A stretch of DNA of 15,455 nt. Source: an uncultured Methylotenera sp. (lineage in GTDB: Bacteria > Pseudomonadota > Gammaproteobacteria > Burkholderiales > Methylophilaceae). Positions 7,194 to 14,661 of this stretch are shown here, one piece after another. The stretch spans positions 1 through 15,455 of the forward strand of contig CALFXV010000108.1 of assembly GCA_937957775.1 (NCBI GenBank), written 5' to 3'. The notes beneath the pieces are model-generated. The model had not been told where the DNA came from. It did not search any database and saw only the letters and a list, made by a program, of their open reading frames with translations. Each line of letters starts with the position of its first letter. Position 1 is the first letter of the stretch. Made by a program: the position numbers and the translations under genes.

Positions 7194-8522
7194 ATGAGCT
7201 TAAAGTTTCGCTTAAACCTACTCATTACCTTGCTGTCGCTCGCTTTCATTCTGGTGGTGGGCAGCATACTGGTCAATGACACGCGATCCTCTATACGGGA
7301 GCGTGTCGAAGCAGCCAGTCGCGTCACCGTGCAATTACTTGATACGGTGATCATTAGTTCCGCCCTTAATCCGGAATACGGTCAAACGGACAAGGTCTTG
7401 CAAAGTTTTTTGCAGTCCTTAGGTTACGTTCGCAGCAGCCACATAGTGCTTTATGATATCAGCGGTAACGTCTTGTATACCTCGCCGCCCTCGACTTACA
7501 AGGCCGACGTGCAAGCGCCTAAGTGGTTTGAGAAAATGGTCCAGCCGCCAGTTGAGACGGTGGAGCGCCAAATCCGCTATGGCACCTTAGTGGTGTCCTC
7601 CAGTGCCGCCGGTTCAATACGCGAAGCCTGGTCTGGTTTTAGGCAATTGATGTGGGTGGGCTTGTTTTTTTTCGTGTTGCTTAATTTGATGGTGTACGCT
7701 TTGTTAAGCCATTCCTTGAAGCCGATTAAGCCTATATTGACCTCGATTAACCGCATGGAGCGGGGTGATTTAAGCACGCGCCTGCCGACCTTTACGCTGC
7801 CTGAATTCAATCGCATAGGCCATAGTTTGAACCGTATGGCCGAGTCTTTAGCCATGGAACGCCAATTGGAAGAAAACCGTCAGCTTACCCAATTGATTCA
7901 AACCCACATTGAAGACGAGCGTCGCAGTTTGGCGAGGGAGTTGCATGATGAGCTTGGTCAGTACGTCACGGCGATCAAAACCTTTGCGGTGGCAATAGTC
8001 AATAAGGCCAAAGATAAATCACCTGACATAGCGGCTAACGCGCAAACCATAGTGGGCGCAGCCAACCAAATTTACGAAGGCATGCACAGCATCATAAGGC
8101 AGTTGCGTCCAGGTGCTTTAGATAACTTAGGCTTGTCCGAAACCTTGCGCGATGCCATGCAATATTGGCAAACATTGCATGGCAACGTGCATTTCGAATT
8201 AAAATTAAACGGACAGTTAGACAATTTGGGCGAAAGCCTGAATATCAATGTGTACCGCATCGTGCAAGAATCCATTAATAATGCCTTAAAGCACGCGCAA
8301 GCAAAGAGCATAGAGGTTAGTTTGACCTTGCTGGAAAACGAGTTGCAGTTGCTGATTAAGGACGATGGCGTAGGCATGAGCTTGGCGTCAGTCGATCAAT
8401 CTCAACATTTTGGACTGCTAGGCATACGCGAGCGCGTGCAGGGTTTTCACGGTAGTTTTAGTCTGCTATCTGAACCGAATCGAGGCACAGCAATCCATAT
8501 CAACATTCCGCGTGCCAGTTAG
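7194..8522 (+). CDS. NarL-type sensor histidine kinase with LapD/MoxY-like periplasmic domain
   Basis: Membrane sensor kinase of a two-component system. TM1 spans about residues 8-27 and TM2 about 152-171, enclosing a periplasmic domain of about 120 residues. Features such as FLQSLGYVRSSHIVLYD (72-88) and APKWFEKMV (108-116) resemble the LapD/MoxY N-terminal domain. A HAMP linker follows (about 172-225). The HisKA_3 dimerisation domain carries the phospho-accepting His251 in ERRSLARELHDELGQ (242-256). The ATPase domain shows the N box QESINNALKHA (358-368), DDGVGM (390-395), GLLGIRERV (407-415) and GTAIHINIP (431-439). The 442-aa protein looks complete and catalytically intact. Twenty-five nucleotides separate it from the regulator gene, so the two are surely one operon. 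MoxY controls methanol oxidation genes in Paracoccus, but the domain is widespread, so the signal sensed here is unknown. Confidence 0.9.
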   Translation: MSLKFRLNLLITLLSLAFILVVGSILVNDTRSSIRERVEAASRVTVQLLDTVIISSALNPEYGQTDKVLQSFLQSLGYVRSSHIVLYDISGNVLYTSPPSTYKADVQAPKWFEKMVQPPVETVERQIRYGTLVVSSSAAGSIREAWSGFRQLMWVGLFFFVLLNLMVYALLSHSLKPIKPILTSINRMERGDLSTRLPTFTLPEFNRIGHSLNRMAESLAMERQLEENRQLTQLIQTHIEDERRSLARELHDELGQYVTAIKTFAVAIVNKAKDKSPDIAANAQTIVGAANQIYEGMHSIIRQLRPGALDNLGLSETLRDAMQYWQTLHGNVHFELKLNGQLDNLGESLNINVYRIVQESINNALKHAQAKSIEVSLTLLENELQLLIKDDGVGMSLASVDQSQHFGLLGIRERVQGFHGSFSLLSEPNRGTAIHINIPRAS

Positions 8523-8547
8523 GCCGCTTTTAGTAAACGGGTAAAAA

Positions 8548-9186
8548 ATGAGCGTAATTAATGTGATGTTGGTGGACGACCATGCGGTAGTGCGCATGGG
8601 TTTCAAAATGTTACTGGAAACCGATGCGGACATTAAGGTGGTGTGCGAAGCCGAAAGCGGCGAGCAAGCCATACAGCGCTACGTGGAATTCAAACCGCAT
8701 GTGGTGGTTATGGACATCACCATGCCGGGTATAGGTGGCTTGGAAGCCATAGAGCGCATCTTAGCCAAAGACAGTGCGGCAAAAATACTGGTGCTGTCGG
8801 CTCATGAGGATTCGGTGCATCCCAAACGCGTGCTCAATGCCGGTGCCATGGGCTATTTAACAAAACGCAGTGCCGCCGAAGAGATGATCAAAGCGATACG
8901 CGTAGTGGCCAGTGGCAAGAAATACTTGGAGGCGGGCGTAGCTCAGCAGATGGCCATACAGCAATTGTCTGGCGATCAAAATCCAGTGGACGTGTTATCT
9001 CCCAGGGAATTTGAGGTGTTCATGGCCTTGGCTAAAGGTAAAACCACCAATGAGATTGCCGAAACTTTATTTTTAAGCCCGCGTACGGTGGGTACCCATC
9101 TGTACAACATCAAGCAAAAGTTAAACGCAAACAACTCGGCGGAAATTGCCTTGATTGCCATGCGCAGCGGTTTATTGGAAGCCTAG
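8548..9186 (+). CDS. NarL/FixJ (LuxR-HTH) family response regulator
   Basis: Cytoplasmic DNA-binding response regulator, partner of the kinase just upstream. The receiver domain (about 1-120) has the acidic pocket Asp10-Asp11, the phosphoacceptor Asp56 in VVVMDITMPG (52-61), the Ser84 switch residue in LVLSAHED and Lys106 in YLTKRS. The output domain (about 147-210) is a LuxR-type helix-turn-helix, starting LSPREFEVFMALAKG (150-164) with recognition helix near LFLSPRTVGTHLYNIKQKL (174-192). The length of 212 aa is standard. The start at 8548 matches the family N-terminus and follows a weak, A-rich ribosome site. Its target genes are not evident; the inverted repeat ahead of the kinase is one candidate site. 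The gene ends 6 nt before the likely original end of the convergent permease. Confidence 0.93.
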   Translation: MSVINVMLVDDHAVVRMGFKMLLETDADIKVVCEAESGEQAIQRYVEFKPHVVVMDITMPGIGGLEAIERILAKDSAAKILVLSAHEDSVHPKRVLNAGAMGYLTKRSAAEEMIKAIRVVASGKKYLEAGVAQQMAIQQLSGDQNPVDVLSPREFEVFMALAKGKTTNEIAETLFLSPRTVGTHLYNIKQKLNANNSAEIALIAMRSGLLEA

Positions 9187-9192
9187 TAAGGG

Positions 9193-9282
9193 TCAATCGG
9201 CCTTGCTGCGTAGGCTGATGAGTCCGCTTAACACTATCAGGGAAATGGCTAGGCAATCGCTAATGCTTAACTGCTCTCCCTA
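9193..9282 (-). pseudogene. Stranded C-terminal codons of the EamA permease, beyond an in-frame TAG
   Basis: Reading on past the TAG in the same frame gives 28 sense codons beginning GEQLSISDCL, continuing through the hydrophobic helix AISLIVLSGLISL, and ending RSKAD before TGA. This is the sequence expected after FGVLW in EamA proteins (GE-x-L followed by the last membrane helix and a short basic tail). The codons show no frameshift or second stop, so the interruption is recent, suppressed, or a base error. A single change from TGG (Trp), CAG (Gln) or TTG (Leu) would give the TAG. Confidence 0.8.
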
Positions 9283-10122
9283 CCACAACACCCCAAATAG
9301 GCTCGCTAACACCACCGTGGTGTAAGCTAAACTGGCCACTACCAAGGTGTCGCCAGTGCGATAAGCCCGCGTCATGGCTAATTGGGCAACGGTGGCCGTG
9401 GCGCCTAAGCCGATTAGCAAGGGCATGTCTTGCCAATTCAAGCGATGAAATCCACCCAATAGCAGGCTGTTCATGCCGTCTAAGCGTTGGAGTTGCGGTG
9501 CCATCAGCATCCACAATCCAGCCAATACGGTAGATACCAAGGTGAAATAAAACACCGTGCGAGTGTCCGGTTCGTTTTGTTGCCCCAATTGTTTGACGTG
9601 CACATAAGCCCAAGCAGCGCCTAGTCCAGACAGCAAGCCCAGGCTACCGGCCAGGGCGTTACCGCTGTTTAAAGTGGGTTTCAGCAGCAAGCTGACGCCA
9701 ATAAAGCCAATGATGAGGGCTAATAGCAGGGTTCTTTTGAGTGGTTCCTGCAATAAAAAAGGCGACAACAAGGCGAGGAATAAAGGCGAGGTGTAATTAA
9801 GCGTCATGGCGGTCGCGAGCGGCAAGTGCGCGATGGCGTAAAAAAATAACACCAAGGAGGCAAAGCCAACCAGTGCGCGTGACATCTGCTTAAAAAGCAC
9901 CGGTGTGGCTAAGCTTATTTTTTGACTGCGCAGGTATAGGTATATTGTGATCAAGCCAAATAAAGAGCGGTAAAACACCAGTTCGCTGCTGCTAAATTTT
10001 GTCGCCCCGAGCTTAACCAATGCACCCATTAGCGCAAAGCCAAGCGCAGCAACTAGCATCCATAGGCTACCTAGATTAGGTAGTTTAGGGAAGGGTGGTC
10101 GAAAAGCTTTGATTTTATGCAT
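9280..10122 (-). CDS. EamA/DMT-family permease, truncated by an in-frame amber codon
   Basis: Inner-membrane drug/metabolite transporter superfamily protein with two EamA repeats (about residues 18-147 and 157-280). Clear features are SLWMLVAALGFALMGALVK (19-37), FYRSLFGL in repeat 1, NYTSPLFLALLSPFLLQEPL at the end of repeat 1, and QLAMTRAYRTGDTLVVASLAY near the end of repeat 2. The frame ends at TAG (9282-9280) directly after LFGVLW, in the middle of the final helix region. Family members normally continue with GE, a short loop and a tenth helix. Exactly that follows in the same frame beyond the TAG for 28 codons to a TGA at 9195-9193. The 280-aa product therefore lacks its last helix, against about 309 aa if intact, and may be non-functional or only partly functional. 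The start is the first ATG before TM1. Substrate unknown. Confidence 0.85.
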   Translation of the reverse strand: MHKIKAFRPPFPKLPNLGSLWMLVAALGFALMGALVKLGATKFSSSELVFYRSLFGLITIYLYLRSQKISLATPVLFKQMSRALVGFASLVLFFYAIAHLPLATAMTLNYTSPLFLALLSPFLLQEPLKRTLLLALIIGFIGVSLLLKPTLNSGNALAGSLGLLSGLGAAWAYVHVKQLGQQNEPDTRTVFYFTLVSTVLAGLWMLMAPQLQRLDGMNSLLLGGFHRLNWQDMPLLIGLGATATVAQLAMTRAYRTGDTLVVASLAYTTVVLASLFGVLW

Positions 10123-10156
10123 GGATTTTGTGCGCTAAGCCACTGTTTTTAATATG

Positions 10157-10168
10157 CTAGCCGGCTAG
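10157..10168. promoter_or_regulatory. 12-bp perfect palindrome in the permease/argD gap
   Basis: CTAGCCGGCTAG is perfectly self-complementary and lies 35 nt upstream of the permease start. Just downstream of it on the minus strand is a possible -10 (TATTAA, around 10152-10147). It could be an operator for the permease gene, but no regulator is identified. Confidence 0.3.
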
Positions 10169-10246
10169 ACTACAGCTTGCCAAATACGGGGTTTTCAGAT
10201 AATCTCACACTTATTATTTTACGTGTATTTATGAATGCAATGGTGC

Positions 10247-10277
10247 TTGCTTTAAAGCGATTGCTTGCGAATATAAA
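10247..10277 (+). promoter_or_regulatory. Candidate promoter upstream of argD
   Basis: TTGCTT (10247-10252) and TATAAA (10272-10277) are separated by 19 nt, a little long for a sigma-70 promoter. Transcription would begin near 10284, giving a leader of about 97 nt before the argD ATG at 10381. Suggestive only. Confidence 0.35.
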
Positions 10278-10281
10278 TGCA
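10268..10281 (+). promoter_or_regulatory. ARG-box-like site overlapping the candidate -10
   Basis: CGAATATAAATGCA matches the ArgR operator consensus TGAATwwwwATTCA at 12 of 14 positions and overlaps the putative -10, the usual arrangement for repression by ArgR. No good second box is seen at 21-bp spacing, and the organism may not encode ArgR. Confidence 0.3.
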
Positions 10282-10318
10282 GGTTGTGGCCCATACCCAA
10301 TCCACACACTTCAGTCCC

Positions 10319-10343
10319 AACGGCGGCATTGGTCGCCGTTTTT
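10319..10343 (+). terminator. Stem-loop with T-tract in the argD leader
   Basis: AACGGCG (10319-10325) pairs perfectly with CGCCGTT (10334-10340) around an eight-base loop, and five T residues close the structure (10339-10343). No + strand gene lies between 9186 and this point, so the hairpin would end a transcript started inside this gap. It may be an attenuator for the arg genes or the end of a small RNA. Confidence 0.6.
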
Positions 10344-10380
10344 CATTATTGTTTTGGGTTAATTTTTATTAAAGAGTGCT

Positions 10381-11562
10381 ATGTCAGATCATTTAATGAA
10401 CACCTATATGCGTCAACCGGTCACCTTTACCAAAGGCGAAGGGGTGTGGCTGTGGGACACGACTGGGGAAAAATACCTGGACGCCTTGGCCGGGGTTGCG
10501 GTAAATGGCTTGGGCCATGCGCACCCTAAACTGGTTGCGGCCATCAGTGAGCAGGCTGCCAAGCTGATACATGTATCGAATGTCTACCAGATTGCCGAAC
10601 AGGAAGCCTTGGCCGATAAGTTGTGCGCTATCTCTGGCATGGATAAGGTGTTTTTTTGCAATTCCGGTTGCGAAGCCAATGAAGCCAGTATCAAGTTGGC
10701 TAGACTTTATGGGCACAACAAAGGCATTAGCAGCCCAGAAATTATTGTGATGGACAAGTCCTTTCACGGACGCACCATGGCGACTTTGTCGGCAACCGGC
10801 AATCGCAAGGTGCAAGCTGGCTTTGAACCCTTGGTCAGCGGCTTTATTCGTGTGCCTTACGATGACGTCGATGCAGTTAGGCAAGTGGCCAGTAGCAACC
10901 CTAACGTGGTGGCCATATTGGTTGAGCCGGTGCAGGGCGAGGGTGGCATCAATATCCCTAAAGACAGCAGCGCCTATTTGGAAACCTTGCGGCAAATTTG
11001 CGATGCCCATGGCTGGCTGCTTATGGTTGATGAAGTGCAAACGGGCATAGGTCGGACCGGCACTTGGTTTGCTTTCCAACACACGGCGATTATGCCGGAC
11101 GTCATGAGTTTGGCTAAAGGCTTAGGTTCCGGTGTACCCATAGGCGCATGCTTAGCCAGGGGTAAAGCGGCTGAGGTATTTGTCTACGGTAAGCACGGAT
11201 CAACCTTTGGCGGCAACCCCTTGGCCTGTGCGGCCGGCTTGGCGACATTGGCGGCGATAGAAGATGAGGGCTTGTGTGCCCATGCAGAAAAAATGGGCGA
11301 GCTGATTAAATTGGGTTTCCAGACAGCATTTGCTGACACGCCGGCCGTCAAAGTGGTGCGTAATGCCGGCTTAATGATAGGGATAGAGCTGGATAGGCCT
11401 TGCGGGGAATTGGTTAAAATGGCCTTAGCAGCCAAGGTGTTAATCAACGTCACGGCAGACAAGGTAGTGCGATTGTTACCGCCTTTGGTCATCACGCAAG
11501 ACGAGGCGCAAGAATTGGTTAAACGTCTGTCTGCTGTTATAAAAGCATTTTTAAAACAATAA
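10381..11562 (+). CDS. argD: Acetylornithine aminotransferase
   Basis: Class-III, pyridoxal-phosphate-dependent aminotransferase that converts N-acetylglutamate semialdehyde and glutamate to N-acetylornithine and 2-oxoglutarate in arginine synthesis; many ArgD proteins also serve the lysine pathway. Visible features are YLDALAGVAVNGLGHAHP (32-49), the phosphate-contacting NSGCEANEAS (94-103), SFHGRTMATLSATG (127-140), VEPVQGEGG (181-189), the cofactor-ring Asp217 in VDEVQTGIGRTG (216-227) and the Schiff-base Lys246 in SLAKGLGSG (243-251). STFGGNPLACAA (274-285) completes the active site. The length of 393 aa is typical. The start follows AAAGAG at a suitable distance. It is the first of three consecutive arginine genes, and the upstream gap holds a candidate promoter and a terminator-like hairpin. 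The arg context favours argD over other class-III aminotransferases. Confidence 0.93.
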   Translation: MSDHLMNTYMRQPVTFTKGEGVWLWDTTGEKYLDALAGVAVNGLGHAHPKLVAAISEQAAKLIHVSNVYQIAEQEALADKLCAISGMDKVFFCNSGCEANEASIKLARLYGHNKGISSPEIIVMDKSFHGRTMATLSATGNRKVQAGFEPLVSGFIRVPYDDVDAVRQVASSNPNVVAILVEPVQGEGGINIPKDSSAYLETLRQICDAHGWLLMVDEVQTGIGRTGTWFAFQHTAIMPDVMSLAKGLGSGVPIGACLARGKAAEVFVYGKHGSTFGGNPLACAAGLATLAAIEDEGLCAHAEKMGELIKLGFQTAFADTPAVKVVRNAGLMIGIELDRPCGELVKMALAAKVLINVTADKVVRLLPPLVITQDEAQELVKRLSAVIKAFLKQ

Positions 11563-11632
11563 TTTGAAATTTAAACTTAATTAATTAGATTAAAAAATAG
11601 TAAGCGTTATTTGGAAGCAAAGCGGTAAACAC

Positions 11633-12547
11633 ATGTCAATAAAACATTTTTTACAATTCAATGACTTATCTCGCGAAGAGCTGCTCTACGTGTTTGAGCG
11701 CACCCGCATCATTAAAAGTCAATTTAAGGCATACCAACAATACTGGCCCTTGCAAGATCGCACCTTGGTGATGATCTTTGAAAAAGCCAGCACCCGTACC
11801 CGCTTGTCTTTCGAAGCCGGTATGCAGCAATTAGGCGGTTCAGCCATTTACCTCAATACCCGTGATTCGCAATTGGGTCGTGGTGAACCAGTCGAAGACG
11901 CCGCGCAAGTGATCTCGCGCATGAGTGACATCGTTATGATACGGACCTTTGAGCAAGAGATTATCGAGCGTTTTGCGGCGAATTCTCGCGTGCCAGTGGT
12001 CAATGGTTTAACCAATGAATACCATCCTTGCCAAATATTGGCGGACATTTTCACCTACATTGAGCACCGTGGCTCAATAAAAGGCAAGACCGTGGCTTGG
12101 ATAGGCGATAGCAATAACGTTTGCAATACCTGGCTGCAAGCGGCAGAGGTGCTGGATTTCAATGTGCATGTTTCCACGCCACCGGGCTACGAAGTGGAGC
12201 CTGAGCGGGCAAACTTGTACGGTAACAACCATTTCGAAGTCTTTGCTGATCCTATGGATGCGGCCAGAGGCGCGCATTTGGTTACCACCGACGTTTGGAC
12301 CAGCATGGGTTTTGAGGCGGAAAACGAAGAGCGCTTGCGTGACTTTGTGGATTGGCAGGTCGACGCCGACATGATGCAAGTGGCGGCTGAGGACGCTTTG
12401 TTTATGCATTGCCTACCGGCGCACCGTGGTGAGGAAGTGTCCGCCGAAGTGATAGACGGCCGCCAATCCGTGGTTTGGGACGAGGCAGAGAATCGCTTGC
12501 ACGTGCAAAAAGCATTAATGGAATATTTATTATTAGGAAAAGTTTAA
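11633..12547 (+). CDS. argF: Ornithine carbamoyltransferase
   Basis: Catabolises nothing here but builds citrulline from ornithine and carbamoyl phosphate in the cytoplasm, the sixth step of arginine synthesis. The carbamoyl-phosphate loop STRTR is at 53-57, followed by a second contact region around GRGEPVEDAAQV (82-93). HPCQ is at 131-134. The ornithine-binding segment is DVWTSMG (220-226), and the catalytic Cys260 lies in MHCLPAHRGEEV (258-269). The length of 304 aa is normal for the short anabolic form. It lies 70 nt after argD in an AT-rich gap that could hold a weak extra promoter (TTGAAA at 11564-11569 with a poor -10). It is followed after 3 nt by argG, so argF and argG are almost certainly co-transcribed. 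Confidence 0.96.
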   Translation: MSIKHFLQFNDLSREELLYVFERTRIIKSQFKAYQQYWPLQDRTLVMIFEKASTRTRLSFEAGMQQLGGSAIYLNTRDSQLGRGEPVEDAAQVISRMSDIVMIRTFEQEIIERFAANSRVPVVNGLTNEYHPCQILADIFTYIEHRGSIKGKTVAWIGDSNNVCNTWLQAAEVLDFNVHVSTPPGYEVEPERANLYGNNHFEVFADPMDAARGAHLVTTDVWTSMGFEAENEERLRDFVDWQVDADMMQVAAEDALFMHCLPAHRGEEVSAEVIDGRQSVVWDEAENRLHVQKALMEYLLLGKV

Positions 12548-12550
12548 GCA

Positions 12551-13786
12551 ATGAGCACAGTTAAAAAAGACATTAAAAAAGTGGTGTTAGCCTATTCAGG
12601 CGGCCTGGATACCTCGGTTATTCTGAAGTGGTTGCAAGACGAGTACCAATGCGAAGTGGTGACCTTCACTGCAGACCTAGGTCAAGGTGAAGAGTTGGAG
12701 CCAGCAAGGGCTAAGGCCTCAGCCGCAGGCGTCAAAGAGATTTACATAGACGATTGCCGTGAAGAATTTGTGCGTGACTTTGTCTTTCCTATGTTCAGAG
12801 CCAACACCGTCTACGAAGGTGAATACCTATTGGGCACCTCGATTGCGCGCCCATTGATCGCCAAACGCCTCATTGAAATTGCCGCTGAAACCAATGCAGA
12901 CGCCATCTCACATGGTGCCACCGGCAAGGGTAACGACCAAGTGCGCTTTGAGTTGGGTGCGTACGCCTTAAATCCAAACATACAAATCATTGCGCCATGG
13001 CGTGAGTGGGATTTGTTGAGCCGCGAAAAATTGATGGCCTACGCGGAAAAGCACGGCATTCCAGTCGACATGAAGCACAAGCAAGGTGGCAGTCCATACA
13101 GCATGGATGCCAATTTATTGCACATTTCCTACGAAGGCCGTCACTTGGAAGACCCGGCTGCTGAGGCAGAAGAGTCGATGTGGCGTTGGAGCGTGAGCCC
13201 AGAAAAAGCACCGGATGCCCCCGAGTATTTGGACATTGAGTACGTGAATGGTGACCCGGTGAGCTTGAATGGCGAAGCCATGAAGCCGCATGCCATATTG
13301 GCCCACCTTAATAAAATGGGTGGCAAGCACGGCATAGGCCGTTTGGATTTAGTGGAAAATCGCTACGTTGGCATGAAGTCACGCGGTTGTTATGAAACAC
13401 CTGGCGGCACCATACTGTTAAAAGCGCACCGTGCCATTGAATCCATCACTTTGGATCGTGAAGTGGCGCACTTAAAGGACGATTTAATGCCACGCTATGC
13501 CAGCATGATTTATAACGGCTATTGGTGGAGTCCAGAGCGCATTGCCGTGCAAACATTGATAGACCACACACAAACCGTGGTAAACGGCTGGGTGCGCGTT
13601 AAGTTATATAAAGGCAATGTGATCGTCACGGGCCGCGATAGCAAAACCAACTCCTTATTTGATTCGACCATTGCTACTTTTGAAGACGACAAAGGCGCTT
13701 ACGACCAAAAAGACGCCGGTGGTTTCATTAAATTGAATGCCTTGCGCTTACGCATAGCGGCCAATTTAAAACTTAGGCAAAAGTAA
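12551..13786 (+). CDS. argG: Argininosuccinate synthase
   Basis: Condenses citrulline and aspartate, using ATP, into argininosuccinate. The N-terminal ATP pyrophosphatase loop AYSGGLDTS (14-22) and the substrate/nucleotide motif [15 protein letters not shown] (120-134) identify the family. [24 protein letters not shown] in the C-terminal half (starting near residue 257, shown here by its ends [11 protein letters not shown] and SRGCYETP) matches the conserved citrulline/aspartate region. The length of 411 aa fits the common bacterial type of about 400 aa. Only 3 nt separate it from the argF stop; AGGA at 12535-12538, inside argF, is 12 nt from the ATG and rather distant. Translational coupling to argF is likely. 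argH, the next step, is not in the window. Confidence 0.96.
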   Translation: MSTVKKDIKKVVLAYSGGLDTSVILKWLQDEYQCEVVTFTADLGQGEELEPARAKASAAGVKEIYIDDCREEFVRDFVFPMFRANTVYEGEYLLGTSIARPLIAKRLIEIAAETNADAISHGATGKGNDQVRFELGAYALNPNIQIIAPWREWDLLSREKLMAYAEKHGIPVDMKHKQGGSPYSMDANLLHISYEGRHLEDPAAEAEESMWRWSVSPEKAPDAPEYLDIEYVNGDPVSLNGEAMKPHAILAHLNKMGGKHGIGRLDLVENRYVGMKSRGCYETPGGTILLKAHRAIESITLDREVAHLKDDLMPRYASMIYNGYWWSPERIAVQTLIDHTQTVVNGWVRVKLYKGNVIVTGRDSKTNSLFDSTIATFEDDKGAYDQKDAGGFIKLNALRLRIAANLKLRQK

Positions 13787-13813
13787 TCATCAAGTACTCG
13801 GCGCCTGTTCTGC

Positions 13814-13843
13814 GTGCTTAGGCTTAGCGCAAGCGCTTTTTTT
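13814..13843 (+). terminator. Probable intrinsic terminator after argG
   Basis: An imperfect hairpin can form from GCTT/AGCG-type segments against AAGCGCT (for example AGCG-CAAG-CGCT near 13825-13836, or a longer alternative pairing GTGCTT with AAGCGC). It is followed directly by seven T residues (13837-13843). Its position 28-57 nt past the argG stop fits the end of the arginine transcript. Confidence 0.55.
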
Positions 13844-13856
13844 CTTAAGGCACCAT

Positions 13857-13863
13857 AGGTGAG
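13857..13863 (+). promoter_or_regulatory. Shine-Dalgarno of the TrmH-family gene
   Basis: AGGTGAG lies six nucleotides before the ATG at 13870 and fixes that start. Confidence 0.65.
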
Positions 13864-13869
13864 CACCGC

Positions 13870-14661
13870 ATGTCTTTTAAGCACATCGTTTCGCGTGATA
13901 ATCCGGTTTTTAAGCAGTTAAAAAGATTGGCCGATAACGCCAGGGAAAGGCGCAGCGAAGGGCTGACCTTGCTAGATGGGGTGCACCTTATTGAAGATTA
14001 CCTGGTTGCCTTTGGTGAGCCCGAGCTGGTCATTATTCCAGAAGGGCAAAGTAGCGTGGAAGCCACCGGTTTGATGCAAAGCTTGGAGCACCTGGATACC
14101 ATTATGCTGCCCACACTAATGTTTGCCGAACTCAGCCCGGTAGTGAGCTCCACTGGCATACTGGCTATGGTCAAGATTCAACAGTTGGCCTTAGCCGATC
14201 AACCCAATTTTGTTTTGATGTTGGAAGACATACAGGACCCGGGTAATCTGGGTAGCATGCTACGCACTGCCGCCGCCGCTGGGGTCGAAGCGGTCTATTT
14301 AAGCAGCAGTTGCACCGACCCCTGGTCACCTAAAGCCTTACGCGGTGGGCAGGGTGCGCAATTCGTGTTACCCATGCAAACACGTGCTGACATAGTCGTG
14401 GAGCTAGAGCGTTTTAACGGTGACAGCTATGCCACCGCCATGAATGGCGAGTCTTTATACAGCCAAGACTTGCGAGGCGCTTGCGCCTTTGTCTTTGGCA
14501 ATGAGGGAGCGGGGCTACGTAAGGACACCATGGCAGCAGCCAGTAAGCGGGTGACCATACCCATGGCGCAAGGGCAGTTAGGTCGAATAGAATCGCTCAA
14601 TGCCGCCGCCGCAGCGGCAGTGTGTTTATTTGAGCGCAGGCGGCAGCAGCTTAGCCACTAA
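13870..14661 (+). CDS. SpoU/TrmH-family RNA 2'-O-methyltransferase
   Basis: SPOUT-fold, SAM-dependent methyltransferase that would 2'-O-methylate a ribose in rRNA or tRNA. The N-terminal part (about 1-110) resembles the substrate-binding domain of RlmB/TsnR-like enzymes, with a start typical of the group (SRDNPVFKQLKRL, 8-20). The catalytic domain has motif 1, DPGNLGSMLRTAAAAG (123-138), with Asn126 and the catalytic-type Arg132; motif 2, FGNEGAGL (209-216); and motif 3, IPM...RIESLN (230-244). After Asn244 the usual V/A-S-V is replaced by a run of six Ala. The length of 263 aa is typical. It follows the arg genes but sits behind a terminator and has its own good ribosome site, so it is probably separate. 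Its TAA overlaps the hslO stop by four bases. Which nucleotide it modifies cannot be read from the sequence. Confidence 0.9.
   Translation: MSFKHIVSRDNPVFKQLKRLADNARERRSEGLTLLDGVHLIEDYLVAFGEPELVIIPEGQSSVEATGLMQSLEHLDTIMLPTLMFAELSPVVSSTGILAMVKIQQLALADQPNFVLMLEDIQDPGNLGSMLRTAAAAGVEAVYLSSSCTDPWSPKALRGGQGAQFVLPMQTRADIVVELERFNGDSYATAMNGESLYSQDLRGACAFVFGNEGAGLRKDTMAAASKRVTIPMAQGQLGRIESLNAAAAAAVCLFERRRQQLSH

Noticed and set aside
9187..9279. Non-coding gap between regulator and permease
   Set aside because: Not a true gap: it is the in-frame remainder of the permease gene beyond the TAG, apart from 6 nt.
10393..11082. 229-codon open frame on the minus strand within argD
   Set aside because: It lies wholly opposite the well-supported argD frame, shows no recognisable motif, and is the type of antisense frame produced by codon bias.
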